A stretch of 32,500 nucleotides of DNA from Tubiluchus corallicola (GCA_030141605.1 JAQGDQ010001034.1:1-32500), one strand, 5' to 3'. Positions 1-29,200 are shown, counted from the stretch's first letter. Notes: a model not told the origin generated them from the letters alone. Made by a program: numbers and translations.

Positions 1-87
1 ACTGCTTTAAATGTCTACTCCACACCTGCAACTTTCGACGTGTCTTCTGCTTTTCTGTATAACAGTTTCTTTTTCTTTTTCATTTAG
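1..87 (+). other. 3' end of a GPCR intron with splice acceptor
   Basis: A pyrimidine-rich tract (about 63-85) leads to an AG at 86-87, giving a convincing splice acceptor. The open frame that runs back to an ATG at position 11 is intronic read-through and is not taken as the start of the protein, because the conserved receptor sequence begins exactly after this AG. Confidence 0.75.
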
Positions 88-802
88 ATTTTTGGCAATA
101 TGTCATCCCATCAGACACCAGATGACTGGAGCATTCTCCAAGCGCATCATCGCTGTGATTTGGTTCTTTTCATGCGTCTGTTTCATTCCTTGGCTCGTCT
201 ACTTCCGCGTGAAGACCCTGACGCCATATTTGGACTTACCCATGATCGTAGTACATCAATGCATAGACGAATGGCCTTCTCGCTTAGGCGCCATCTATCA
301 CTACATCTTCGTCACGTTCTTCGCCACCTACCTACTTCCGTTACTCGTCATATCCGGTTGTTATCTGATGATATTCACACGCGTGTGGAAACGCGAGATC
401 CCGGGCGAGGCGAGACAGTACGAGAAAATCGCCAGTAAGCAAAAATTCAAAGTGGCAAAGATGGTGTTGATTGTTGTGCTCATGTTTGCCCTGTCGTGGG
501 TGCCCTTGCACGTGGTGTACATGTTGACATTTTTTGACGTCACAATGACAGAGGAACAGCAATACGCGTTCAGATACGTGAAGGTGTTTGTGCAATGGCT
601 GGGTATAGCCAACAGTTCTGTTAACCCCGTTATCTACGCGTATCTTAATAGAAAATACAGACTGGGTTTTAAAGCAATATTGACAAATAAGTCTTGCTGG
701 GGTGAACTTCAGTATCCCGTAGATAGATGTGGCGGGAGCAGTCGATACACGGTTATAACACCGATAGTTATTGAAGATGGTGTAATATCTACTGCCGTAT
801 AG
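88..802 (+). CDS. Class A neuropeptide-type GPCR, last coding exon (partial)
   Basis: This exon encodes the second half of a rhodopsin-family receptor, from just after the DRY motif to the stop at 800-802. The acceptor splits the arginine codon of DRY (only its third base, 88, is here), a common intron position in neuropeptide receptors. In order one sees the loop-2 motif FLAICHPIRHQM, TM4 (IIAVIWFF...), a cysteine in extracellular loop 2 (HQCIDEW) for the usual disulphide, TM5 with the conserved proline (YLLPLLV), a basic third loop, TM6 with SWVP in place of the usual CWxP, TM7 with NSSVNPVIY (NPxxY), and a short tail with a cysteine that could be palmitoylated. The NSSVNP and SWVPL wording resembles neuropeptide FF, SIFamide and related peptide receptors, but the ligand cannot be assigned. 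TM1-3 lie upstream of the window. The protein would act at the plasma membrane through G proteins. Confidence 0.9.
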
Positions 803-1511
803 ACTTTGCTGATATAATAATCTTCAAACAATGTTCGTCAGATGACCCTTGACATTCCTAAGCGTAGAACGGCTGCTTATAAATCGAGTTCTTCCCTCTG
901 GAATTTCCTACCAGGAAATCGTTTCGTTGAATTCCACAACTTTGCTCGATTCAACAAGAGCATCATCTAATATCATCATCTTCTTCTTCTTCCCAGCTTT
1001 TCCCTATGCGGGGTCGCCGTCATCATCTAACACCAGAAAATGAGTCACGTGAATTTCAATTCCATGGACTTGTATTCCATGCATTTACTGTAGCTTCTTC
1101 ACTTGAGAAGCCATTGTGAGAATATTGTATATAAAAAGAAAAAATCAAAAGAGTTTACAGTAATATCCTTTTTGTCTCTAATGGCAGAAATATCATACGT
1201 GTACACTGATCAATTTGATAATAGTTCTTAAATTTATATATATGAATATTATGCAGCCATTATACAGTCAAGGACATTACAGCATCAAAACCCCTATGTT
1301 TGAAGCCCGTTAATTTTTTTTGTTCTTGGAATTATGTCATGAATAAAATATAAGCAAAAACTTTACGCTGCAGAAATATAGCTATGTTTAAAGGCTTATT
1401 TTACTGTAAAGCTGCACAAATTTGGCAAACATCTCATTGGTACCTGCATAATTATATTCTTAGATAACCATTTCTTACTATATGAAGCCATGGTCAACGG
1501 AGCAATACTAA
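803..1511 (+). other. GPCR 3' UTR and AT-rich intergenic DNA
   Basis: No coding signal is visible. The stretch follows the GPCR stop codon and is AT-rich, with a short CATCAT/CTTCTT simple tract near 960-995. An AATAAA hexamer at 1342-1347 could end the GPCR transcript. Confidence 0.5.
1342..1347 (+). promoter_or_regulatory. Candidate GPCR polyadenylation signal
   Basis: AATAAA lies about 540 bp after the GPCR stop, in AT-rich sequence on the coding strand. It is a plausible poly(A) signal, but in such AT-rich DNA the hexamer can occur by chance. Confidence 0.35.
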
Positions 1512-2996
1512 TTTGGGCACTTGGACAGGGGTACTTGGGCGGTGGACGCTTGACATTTGGGCAGAGTTTTGGGCAGTGGCACTTGGACAGTATCCTGTTG
1601 GACGATGGTACTTGGACGGTGGACATTTGACAGTGGGACATTTTGACACAGATTTTTGGCAGTGGTAGTTGGACAGTAGCCTGTTGAACTGTGGTACTTG
1701 GTCAGTGGACATTTGATAGTGGGACATTTTGACACAGACTTTTTGGCAGTGGTACTTCGTCAGTAGCCTGTTGGACTGTTGTACTTGGTCAGTGGACATT
1801 TTATAATGGGACATTTTGACACAGATTTTTGGCAGTGGTACTTGCACAGTAGCCTGTTGAACTGTTGTACTTGGTCAGTGGACATTTGATAGTGGGACAT
1901 TTTGACGCAGACTTTTTGGCAGTGGTACTAGGACAGTAGCCTGTTGGACTGTGGTACTTGGTCAGTGGGCATTTGATAGTGGGGCATTTTGACACAGACT
2001 TTTTGGCAGTGGTACTAGGACAGTAGCCTGTTGGACTGTTGTACTTGGTCAGTGGACATTTGATAGTGGGACAATTTGACACAGATTTTTGGCAGTGGTA
2101 GTTGGGCAGTAGCCTGTTTAACTGTTGTACTTGGTCAGTGGACATTTGGTGGTGGGACATTGTAGCACAGATTTTTGGCAGTGGCACTTGGACAGTATCC
2201 TGTTGGACGATGGTACTTGGACGGTGGACATTTGACAGTGGGACATTTTGACACAGATTTTTGGCAGTGGTAGTTGGACAGTAGCCTGTTGGACTGTGGT
2301 ACTTGGTCAGTGGACATTTGACAGTGGGAGATTGTGGTACAGATTTTTGGCAGTGGTACTTGGACAGTAGCCTATTGGACTGTTGTACCTATTCAGTGGA
2401 CATTTGACAGTGGGAGATTGTGGTACAGATTTTTGGCAGTGGTACTTGGACAGTAGCCTGCTGGACTGTGGTACTTGGTCAGTGGACATTTGATAGTGGG
2501 AGATTGTGGTACAGATTTTTGGCAGTGGTACTTGGACAGTAGCCTGTTGGACTGTTGTACTTGGTCTGTGGACATTTGATAGTGGGAGATTGTGGTACAG
2601 ATTTTTGGCAGTGGTGCTTGGACAGTAGCCTATTGGACTGTGATACTTAGTCAGTGGACATTTGATAGTGGGAGATTGTGGCACAGAATTTTGGCAGTGG
2701 TACTAGGACAGTAGCCTGTTGGACTGTTGTACTTGGTCAGTGGACATTTGATAGTGGGAGATTGTAGCACAGATTTTTGGCAGTGGTACTTGGACAGTAG
2801 CCTGTTGGACTGTTGTACTTGGTCTGTGGACATTTGATAGTGGGAGATTGTAGCACAGATTTTTGGCAGTGGTGCTTGGACAGTAGTCTGTTGGACTAGG
2901 TACTTGGTCTGTGGACATTTGGTAGTGGGAGATTGTGGTACAGATTTTTGGCAGTGGTACTTGGACAGTAGCCTGTTGGATTGTGGTACTTAAAAA
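1512..2996. repeat. 86-bp minisatellite, about 17 units
   Basis: Units recur every 86-87 bp (for example the GGACATTT anchor at 1621, 1707, 1794 and 1880). Each unit is itself built from six related pieces of 13-15 bp of the type CAGTGGTACTTGGA, so the array looks like a short repeat that became an 86-bp higher-order unit. The left edge (1512-1620) is more diverged. A block from about 2320 on carries GGGAGATTGTGG in place of GGGACATTTTGA, marking a subfamily. Because 86 is not a multiple of three, long spurious minus-strand open frames cycle through all three frames of the unit. I see no evidence of coding. Confidence 0.93.
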
Positions 2997-3744
2997 ACTG
3001 ATAAACTAATAACAAGTTTACAGCGCACGCTAACGCACGTAAATTGGGCAAACCAACCCGACAAATCCACTGTCCAATCTCAAACTGTTACCTCACTAAT
3101 TATCCTGCTGACGAATGATTTACTATTTATTAAAGGAGATTACACTACCACTGTCCACGTGTCATTGTCCAAGTGTCCATGCTCAGGAGACCTAAACCTA
3201 ACTGTGTGTACCTGTATCTAATTTTTCACATCTGTAGTGTAACGAGCCAGTTCTTAGTAACTAGTCTAATGAAATTAGCTATAAAAGCACGAAAGTGGCA
3301 AACGCTATACTCACAAACGATTATGCAGCACTCATGCTCGAACTTTCTACGTAGTGCCTTATTTATCAGGCAAAAACAATGGACCTGGGTCATCTGCAGG
3401 TGTCTTGCATTAGCAGAACTTGATACACAAATGTTTATTTTGTATTATGGGCCTAATGATGCCTCGGACATAACTTAACCCAAATTTATCAAATATTATC
3501 AGTTGTGCAAACAAACTGATAATAATGTGTGCACTTGATGTCTTTTCTTAGACCTACATGTGCGTTAGAATACGTAATATGTAGCATAAATACGCATAAT
3601 GCCCATTGAGATACATCTGTTTTCAGGCTAAGGCATGCTAGTAATTGTAAATTGTATGGTTATGTGTACTTAATTATACTATTTGTATAAATAATTTGTA
3701 TTATATAATTATACCGTTCTTCATTGTTCTGTTTCATTAGATGG
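2997..3744. other. Intergenic, no recognisable feature
   Basis: This is AT-rich unique-looking DNA. A 101-codon open frame at 3173-3478 has no recognisable domain and no splice context and is not called. Nothing else stands out before the GA tract. Confidence 0.5.
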
Positions 3745-3745
3745 T

Positions 3746-3794
<49 letters not shown>

Positions 3795-3810
3795 AGAAAG
3801 AGAGACAGAC

Positions 3811-3847
<37 letters not shown>

Positions 3848-3913
3848 GGGAGAGAGAGAGAAAGAGAGGGAGAGAGAGAGAAAGAGAGAGAGAAGAGAAA
3901 GAGGGAAGGGGAA

Positions 3914-3951
<38 letters not shown>

Positions 3952-3997
3952 TAAGACAGAGAGGAAAGAGAGATAGAGAGAGTGGGGGAGGGATAAA
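3745..3997. repeat. (GA)n purine-strand microsatellite
   Basis: About 250 bp of nearly pure GA dinucleotides with interruptions (CAGA, GGGA, AAAG). The + strand is almost entirely purine, so the DNA could adopt triplex or H-DNA-like structure. The minus-strand Ser/Leu-rich open frame here is a repeat artefact. Confidence 0.97.
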
Positions 3998-4491
3998 GTG
4001 AGGACCCCTGTAACTACTTTCCAAATGCCGATAGTTTGTTGTTCTTAGAACTCGTTTTTGTGCTTCCTAGATCCAGTTTCTTCCCCAGGGTTTCTTATCT
4101 GTGGATTACTCGACCAAAAAAGCCCTATAAACCACAATTCCCAATTCAAGAAAACATTAGCAAACACCTTCTATTACTAGGAAATTACTTTGTCTTGTGT
4201 GAATTCAATTCATCTGGACACGTGTTCATATCTTTACTTATTTACTCTAGCCCCTGGCCATAAGTGACCATTGGCCTTGTATGAGTGTGAAAAATGGGGA
4301 AAAATGGTCGCCTTTTCGTTTCTTTTAGAACGAAAACAAAAAATCGTGACTTCACGCGTCGTCACGTGTTCAGCGTGGCAGACATTTTGTTATCTATGGT
4401 AAACACGAGCGATTCACAGATATAAAAATAACTGTTACCGGTGACAGCTGCTTCTTTTCATGATCGAATTAAAAAGTGTCCGTGACAAAAA
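3998..4491 (+). promoter_or_regulatory. Putative promoter and 5' UTR of FAR gene 1
   Basis: This stretch separates the GA tract from the FAR gene 1 start codon. It contains an E-box CACGTG at 4363-4368 and a TATA-like TATAAAAA at 4421-4428, about 65 bp before the ATG. The ATG context has A at -3. The assignment rests on position and these short motifs only. Confidence 0.4.
4421..4428 (+). promoter_or_regulatory. TATA-like box upstream of FAR gene 1
   Basis: TATAAAAA lies 64 bp before the start codon. Transcription would begin around 4450-4455, leaving a 5' UTR of about 40 nt. No initiator motif could be confirmed. Confidence 0.3.
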
Positions 4492-22349
<17,858 letters not shown>

Positions 22350-22575
22350 TGTGTTGTTTCTGATGTTTGTAAATGGCTGTAAAATGAAGCTACGTACAGC
22401 GACCCCATTATGCAAATGAATCTCGAACATAGTTATGCCAAAAGTCTTTGAGAAGACAACACACAATGCAAAACAAGTAATCTTGCCATTTTGTTTTTTT
22501 TTAATTACGAGGACGCAGAGAAAAAGTTTGTCATATTTGATGCACAAATAAAAAAGTAAAATGTTCTTTCTTAGT
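22350..22575 (+). promoter_or_regulatory. FAR gene 1 3' UTR and poly(A) signal
   Basis: AATAAA at 22547-22552 lies about 200 bp after the stop and is followed by a T-rich stretch with CTTTCTTAGTC. This is a good candidate for the end of the gene 1 transcript. Confidence 0.6.
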
Positions 22576-22581
22576 CTCAGT

Positions 22582-22750
22582 AGATTTTATTGTCAAGAGC
22601 TTTCGCCCTGACGGGCCTCACCATGTGAATTCACTATAATAAGAACGTGTACTGCTACCATGTGTGGTCCCAGGTTAACTGCACAACTTTTTATATAGTC
22701 AATTTAGCAAATGAGGCCCGTTACGGCGAGAGCTTTTAACAATAAAGTCT
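22582..22750. repeat. 169-bp foldback element
   Basis: Two inverted arms of about 39 bp (22582-22620 and 22712-22750) share, with a few mismatches, TTTATTGTCAAGAGCTTTCG and GGGCCTCA, around a 91-bp centre. It is too small to code for anything and looks like a tiny foldback transposon or MITE. It lies just after the gene 1 poly(A) signal. Confidence 0.78.
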
Positions 22751-22854
22751 GTTAAGATTAAGAAAAAACGTTCAAATTTTATTTACGTAGGACATATTCA
22801 ATCTTGAATTATTTAAATATTTCTAAAGTAAGGATAGTAATTATGTGTGTTTGC

Positions 22855-23475
22855 ATAGCAAAGTCATCCATAAGTCGGCAATTAAGTTTTTCTAGTTATT
22901 CACATATCCCGAATCTCCATTTCATGAGGACTATTTTGGTACCAAGTTCATCGCTCAATGTTATTTCTGAGCTGAGATGATCCACGTTGAAGGTGAGGTG
23001 CAGGCTGCACATTGAATAACGTAACTTTGAGAAAATCACTGTTAAAGTCAGCCATTGTTTTTTGTGACGTTTCTACAAAACACTTAACAACCGCACAAAT
23101 GTTAATTGCTACGGACTTTGCAAGAGCAAATTGAAGTTACATTGAAATCCAGTAGATGGCTCTTCCTGACAAAGATCTGGTTTGTCAACAGAAGAAACCC
23201 GAAGCAAAATGGCTGCTTCCACGAGCTACAATCGGAATGCACTACTAGTTTCTAGACGGAAAAGTGGGTAAGGAGTTACAAAATTACATTTTTACTATTT
23301 TTTACACATTTCCTGATAATTTGATGCACACATTCTAATATATTTAGCATTTGTTTTCATAAAAAATAAAAAATTGACATTCGACCAAAATTTTTTGGTA
23401 CATTCTACTTTGAAGCATCATAACGTAGTTTTAACTATGCCGACTTATGGACGGTTTTGGTTTGCAAGCAAACGT
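22855..23475 (-). mobile_element. TIR element B, inverted sister of element A
   Basis: Begins TCCATAAGTCGGCA (22868) and ends TGCCGACTTATGGAC (about 23441-23455), with outer TTTGCA-containing ends. Its body is the reverse complement of element A with many substitutions and small indels. Together A and B form an inverted pair around exon 12 and its poly(A) signal. Confidence 0.82.
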
Positions 23476-23705
23476 ATATACTTTACAACTATGTGTAAAA
23501 CTTGAGAAACTTCGTAACAACATAAACAAACCTTACACAATGTATGCAAATGGACTATTGTTAAACACTGTTGAACTCTCAAGTATAAAAAGTGCAAGTC
23601 ATTTATGTGAACCTTTTGTTGGCTCAAAAGGCAAAAAAATTAATTTAATTTCATCAAACATTATGGCAATAGCTAGAACTATACCACACTTAATGGAAAT
23701 TGGGA

Positions 23706-24204
23706 AAATACACTTGATTATTATGACGTAATAATACACTTGATTATCATGACGTAATAATACACTTGATTATTATGACGTAATAATGCACTTGATTATT
23801 ATGACGTAATAATACACTTGATTATTATGACGTAATAATACACTTAATTATTATGACGTAATAATGCACTTGATTATTATGACGTAATAATACACTTGAT
23901 TATTATGACGTAATAATACACTTGATTATTATGACGTAATAATACACTTGATTATTATGACGTAATAATGCACTTGATTATTATGACGTAATAATACACT
24001 TGATTATTATGACGTAATAATACACTTAATTATTATGACGTAATAATGCACTTGATTATTATGACGTAATAATACACTTGATTATTATGACGTAATAATA
24101 CACTTGATTATTATGACGTAATAATGCACTTGATTATTATGACGTAATAATACACTTGGTTATTATGACGTAATAATACACTTGGTTATTATGACATAAT
24201 AATT
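23706..24204. repeat. 26-bp minisatellite with TGACGTAA in most units, 19 copies
   Basis: The unit ACACTTGATTATTATGACGT plus AATAAT repeats about 19 times. Point variants (GCACTT, CTTAATT, CTTGGTT) show that units 3-9 and 10-16 have the same variant order, so a 7-unit (182-bp) block was duplicated. Most units contain TGACGTAA, a bZIP half-site-like word, inside near-palindromic ATTATT...AATAAT arms. Confidence 0.95.
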
Positions 24205-24695
24205 TAGATTTAATATTTCGGCTGGTGAGGTTAAATATTTATTTAAATAATGCAGTCTGATTTTTCGATTTGTAATGATTTTGTAATTAAACTTCAAATC
24301 AAATTACTAAAGTTACTGAAAGTTTCCTAATGTTGGCTGAAGAAACATTTCCTCCAACAATACGATGATTTTTGTTGAAACAACAATAAATTTAAAACTC
24401 CTAAATCTCTACAATATTTAATCGCAGCTTCCCAGTTTAGTATAATTAGTAATGAACGTGTAAATCATTTAATTATTTCTTTTTTAAATGAAGTTCAAAG
24501 CAATACGATGATATTCTCAAAAGAAAAACTATTATTTTGATAAAAATGTTAATAAAAACCAATGAACTGTTTGTAGAAATAGCTAAATCTTATTTGCTGA
24601 ATTTTCATTGCATGTTTTTTGTCGTTTTTATCTGCTTACCTCCGCGGTTTCCCTTTTTTGACTTCCTGATTCCCTAATCTTAGAACTTGTGTTCA
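24205..24695. other. AT-rich intergenic stretch, no feature seen
   Basis: About 490 bp of AT-rich sequence. No open frame with domain similarity, repeat array or RNA gene is evident. Confidence 0.5.
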
Positions 24696-24699
24696 TAAG

Positions 24700-25022
24700 T
24701 CATCTTAAAGTAATGATGACTATAGTGATGATAATGTCGATCATGGCAATGATAGTTTGATGATGATGATGATGGTGGTGATGATGGTGATGATGATGGT
24801 GATGATGACGATGATGACAATGACGACAACAACTACCATCATGATACTGATAATGATGATTACAGTGATGATAATGTCGATTATGGCAACGATAGCTTGA
24901 TGATGGTGATGATGATGATGATGATGACAATGACGACAATATCTACCATCATGATACTGATAATGATGACTACAGTGGTGATAATGTCGATTATGGCAAT
25001 GATAGCTTGATGATGGTGATGG

Positions 25023-25056
<34 letters not shown>

Positions 25057-25690
25057 GGTGATGATGATGATCGTGATGATGACGATGATGACAATGACGA
25101 CAACAACTACCATCATGATACTGATAAAGATGACTACAATGATGATAATGTCGATTATGGCAATGATAGCTTAATGATGATGGTGATGATGACGATGATG
25201 ACAATGACGACCATAACTACCATCATGATAGTGATAATCATGACTACAGTGATGACAATGTCGATCATGGAAATGATAGCTTCATGATGATGACGATGAT
25301 GATGATGTTGATGATGATGATGATGATAATGATGACGATGAAGATGATGATTGTGACGACGATCACGACCATACCTACCTTCATGACAGTGATAACGACG
25401 ATTGTGGTGATGATAATGTCGATGATGGCAATGATAGCTTGAAGATGATGACGATGATGATGATGCTGTTGATGATGATGATGATAATGATGACGATGAA
25501 GATGATGATTGTGACGACGATCACGACCATACCTACCATCATGACAGTGATAACGATGACTGTGGTGATGATAATGTCGATGATTGCAGTGATGGCTTGA
25601 AGATGATGATGATGATAATGATGATGACAACGATGACGACGAAGGTAATGATGGTGATGACGATAACAGCAACACTGATGAAAAATAACC
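24700..25690. repeat. GAT-rich satellite with ~110-160 bp higher-order units
   Basis: A GATGAT-rich array in which the anchor GTGATGATAATGTCGAT (or close variants) recurs about seven times (near 24725, 24861, 24977, 25139, 25250, 25407, 25567). Spacing is uneven because the internal GAT runs vary in length. His/Ser-rich minus-strand frames are artefacts. Confidence 0.93.
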
Positions 25691-26090
25691 CCTTCAGTCA
25701 CTCATACCCTTGATACATGACACAGATAAGATGGGCAAATACTGATTATTTTTTTTCAATTTTTCTCAGTATTAACTATGCAAACATCTGCCAAACACTA
25801 CATGATATATGTACTTGTCATTTTTCCATTTTTTAACAATCGTGACTTCAATCTAGAAAGTCGTGTACTTGTAAGCAAACGTACACTTTATAATCTTATG
25901 TAAACACTATTTAGTCTTTCTATAAATATTGCCTTTTAAAATGCGATAATTTGTCTAGCTCATTGTAAATTGTAAGGCTACATCTAATTTAAAATCTTTT
26001 CTGTTGTCTTTATATTGTACGTTTTGCATAACATGTTGTCATTTTTGTGTTAATCGGCTTTGCAATAAACTAAACTAAACTAAACTAAAA
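25691..26090 (+). mobile_element. Candidate non-LTR retrotransposon 3' tail
   Basis: AT-rich sequence ends in GCAATAAACTAAACTAAACT and further CTAAA units (26063-26090), the kind of short-unit tail left by 5'-truncated LINE or SINE insertions. No reverse transcriptase segment is visible, so the identity and the 5' limit are uncertain. Confidence 0.4.
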
Positions 26091-26130
26091 AGGCGTGCGC
26101 AATTTTGGAATACGCGCGAGGGCTTGAAAG

Positions 26131-26206
26131 ATGGAACAACCGCCGACTGTTGCCGAATTCTACGCCGGAAAAACCGTCTTTCTAACCGGAGGATCAGGAT
26201 TTATAG
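26131..26206 (+). CDS. FAR gene 2 exon 1
   Basis: Encodes MEQPPTVAEFYAGKTVFLTG and on to Phe-Ile plus the first base of Gly26. It aligns with gene 1 exon 1 from VAEFYAGK onwards. The donor is GTAAGA, phase 1. Confidence 0.92.
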
Positions 26207-29200
26207 GTAAGAAATAAAAAAGTCATGAATTTTTTTTACCAACAAAAGATGTAAGATTGCAGAATCTGGCTTGTCAAGGTTACACATATGGATCTGTTCA
26301 TTTCTAATTAAAAATGTTTCTTTCAAGTCATTAATTTAATTAAATAAGCACGATACATTCCAATAATCAATAGAATTTTGATACTAAACTTGAAATATAA
26401 GAAATGTAAAGACTTGGAATACAACCTGGACTTGAACCAACGGCCTTTTGCTTGCAAGGGAGGTGCCTTAGACAATTAGGTCATTGTATTTCCCAGTGGT
26501 AAAATTTTTGGTTCAATATGATGTCTGTGTGTACTTTATTTCCTGGCGAATATGGAGTGCCTTAGTGGTCTAAAGGGACAAAATGCCTTGTAAGCAGTAT
26601 ATCCCTGGTTCAAATCTACGAATCTTATATATCTTATATGTATATATATATATATATATATAACATACCACCGAAATTAATATATACGATTTATTACTGT
26701 ACTCGAATGGCACAGTACATATTAGTAAACGGATACAATGTGCACATAGAAAACTACATTGTAATAAAATGCAGATGCAAATGTTGAGTGACAACTGTTG
26801 GTGTCTCTGAGAGACATTTATGTCAAATCTTCAAAAGTCTCAGGTGAATTTCGTGTAAACCACTGATCTTTATTTCTGCAATATTTAAAAACTAAAATAA
26901 AAAAGCAAAAGTGACTGACGTTGGCTAATTTTATGAAAAGTTACATAGTTTAGTTAGATTGACAGTTAATTAATCAATCAAAAATATCAATGAATAAATC
27001 AAAATCAAAATTAATAGAAATAAACTTACATCGTTGCAGCATATATCTAGTGAAATATTTTTGCTAGCTTGCACAAGACACATGTTCACATATACTACAG
27101 AACAACATAATGAAAAACATAACTAGGTCAATGCCCACACTTTAAACTTTCCAGCTAGATGGAGCCACCTTAGCTACAAAATTAAAATTTGTTAAGTCAC
27201 GTTCACACTGGTCTCTAATGATAAATTTCGCTAGTTTGCTCACGACAGATCGTTCACATACGCTACAGAACAGCATAATGACAACATAACTGGGTCAGAA
27301 CCCACACGTTAAAGCTTCCAGCTAGATGGAGCCACCTTGGCTACAACATTAAAATTTATTAAGTCAGGTTCACACTGGCCTTAATAGTAACTGTGACCGA
27401 GTCCGATTTACTATTGATGATATATGACTTAGTTTCCCTGTATATAGAACTGGGATTGTGTTTTAGGGAACTCGTACTGTTAGTCGGAATTTCGCCAAAT
27501 TTTTCGGTTAGTTGAGTACTGTCAGACCATTCCGCCTACGACTTTCCGAACTTTTATCACTAATGAAGGAAATGGCGTTCATAATTACGATCAGTGACGA
27601 ATTCACCGTATCAGTGTCGTTTTCAGTATAATTTTATTGACTATTTTACTGCTAACTTGTCGAAATACTGTGAGTAAGTCTTGTAGAAGCAGTGTAATAT
27701 CTGAGTAATAGTTTTGAGAGAATAAATGAATAATTATATCATTATTTACTGAAGGATAGTGTACTAAAATCAATGTCTGCCATATTCCAACAAAATATTG
27801 TAGTGTTTTATACGTCATTTCTGTTAAAAAAATAAAAAAGCCATTTTACAAATTTGCTTTTAATTCTGTGGTTCTAGACTCTACTAAACACAAAATCACG
27901 CATTAAATAAATGTAATTTGGTAATTTTACTAATTTATACCACGTTCTATCGAATTTATAAGATTGTCATTCATTAAACTAAAATGTTCAAAGTAATCAG
28001 TTTATAATAATTCAAAATGATGTATTTACTTACATCGTATGTCTCCATAAACCAAATCTAGTATTTACCAATATTTTTCTCTGGCAAATTATGTCACCAT
28101 CATACTGTGAAAAAGTACTTTCAAAGAAGCCTGTTAACGTCTACCAACTAACTCACTTGCCCAGGTAGAAACAGATCTGCACAGGTGAGTGTTCGTGGTC
28201 ACGTGATACTTAGCGAAATTCCCTACAGATAGACTTTGTTAGGTGAACAAGTTGAATTCAACCTGGGCTGCATTTCAAAAGTCAACATCCAAAATTTACA
28301 TTTTCTTACATATAAAAGTTAACAATTGTTCCTTATATTTGAATAATTAGCTTACAAAGTTAATTAACGGCAACCGAACACAGCTATTACTTACGTCAGA
28401 AACTAACCACAGTCGGTGCAATAATAGGCGCCTTCCCTTGCGCATCAAGCACATTTGCGTAAGTGTTACTGTTTAAACGTGTGATGTCACGAAAAATGGA
28501 CTTTACATCATATGACGTCAGAAACTAACACTGCAGTTCATGATCATGGTTAAGACGGTACCGCCTTCTATTTATCGGCCGCGCGCACGTGACAAAAAGG
28601 CACCGTTGCCAATCTTAGTAGATTCACTGAGCCGCGTGTAGCTTTAAAAGTTTAATGAAATTTGAGTATCAGAGGTAATTATTAGTTAATCTAAGGTTTG
28701 GTTTCAAATAAGCTATTGCAGTTTTCAATATTTTAGAGCAATCTTTATTCTGAACTCGTGTTTACACAATCATCCGGTTTTCCTTTAATCTGCACAACCT
28801 GTAACATGAGTCTGCAGTTGATGTTGGAATGGTTCTGCTTACCGGATTCAATCTTAAACTGTAGATCAAAACAAAATGGCCGACATGGGCATTCATTTCC
28901 ATTTATAGCTGTTGTGACCAGAAACTAATTAACTTTTGACAGCAATCAGCAACTGAAAAGCGTCATTTAAAATATTATTTATTTATTAATGTATTTATTT
29001 ATTTTGCTGATATTTATTTCTTTAGTTCAGAAATTTCAGTGATTTTGGTGTAATTAGTTAATTAGTGATATAAACGTTGTAATTACAGGTAAAACTGTCG
29101 TAGAAAAGCTTCTCAGGTGTTGCCCAGATGTAAAGAAAATTTATCTGCTGCTCAGAGAAAAGAAAAACCAAACGCCAGTGCAGAGATTAGAAAAACTGTT

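Larger units (their letters stand above)
26207..29088 (+). other. FAR gene 2 intron 1
   Basis: A 2.9-kb intron with two tRNA-like elements, a (TA)n tract at 26637-26662, a ~167-bp tandem duplication and the block shared with gene 1 intron 1. The stretches 26663-27048, 27391-28285 and 28786-29088 are AT-rich and show no supported gene. The acceptor is TTACAG at 29083-29088. Confidence 0.85.

Noticed and set aside
11-87. ATG at position 11 as the start of the GPCR
   Set aside because: It reads through a polypyrimidine tract and a splice acceptor; receptor similarity begins only after the AG at 86-87, in the middle of DRY.
1494-2918. Several minus-strand open frames of 60-128 codons (MSTDQV... 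type)
   Set aside because: They are frame-cycled translations of the 86-bp minisatellite, with no domain and no splice or start context.
3173-3478. 101-codon + strand open frame in intergenic DNA
   Set aside because: No recognisable motif, no neighbouring exons and a composition typical of random AT-rich sequence.
24700-25701. His-rich proteins on the minus strand
   Set aside because: Translations of the GAT satellite; poly-His follows from ATG/GTG triplets on the opposite strand.
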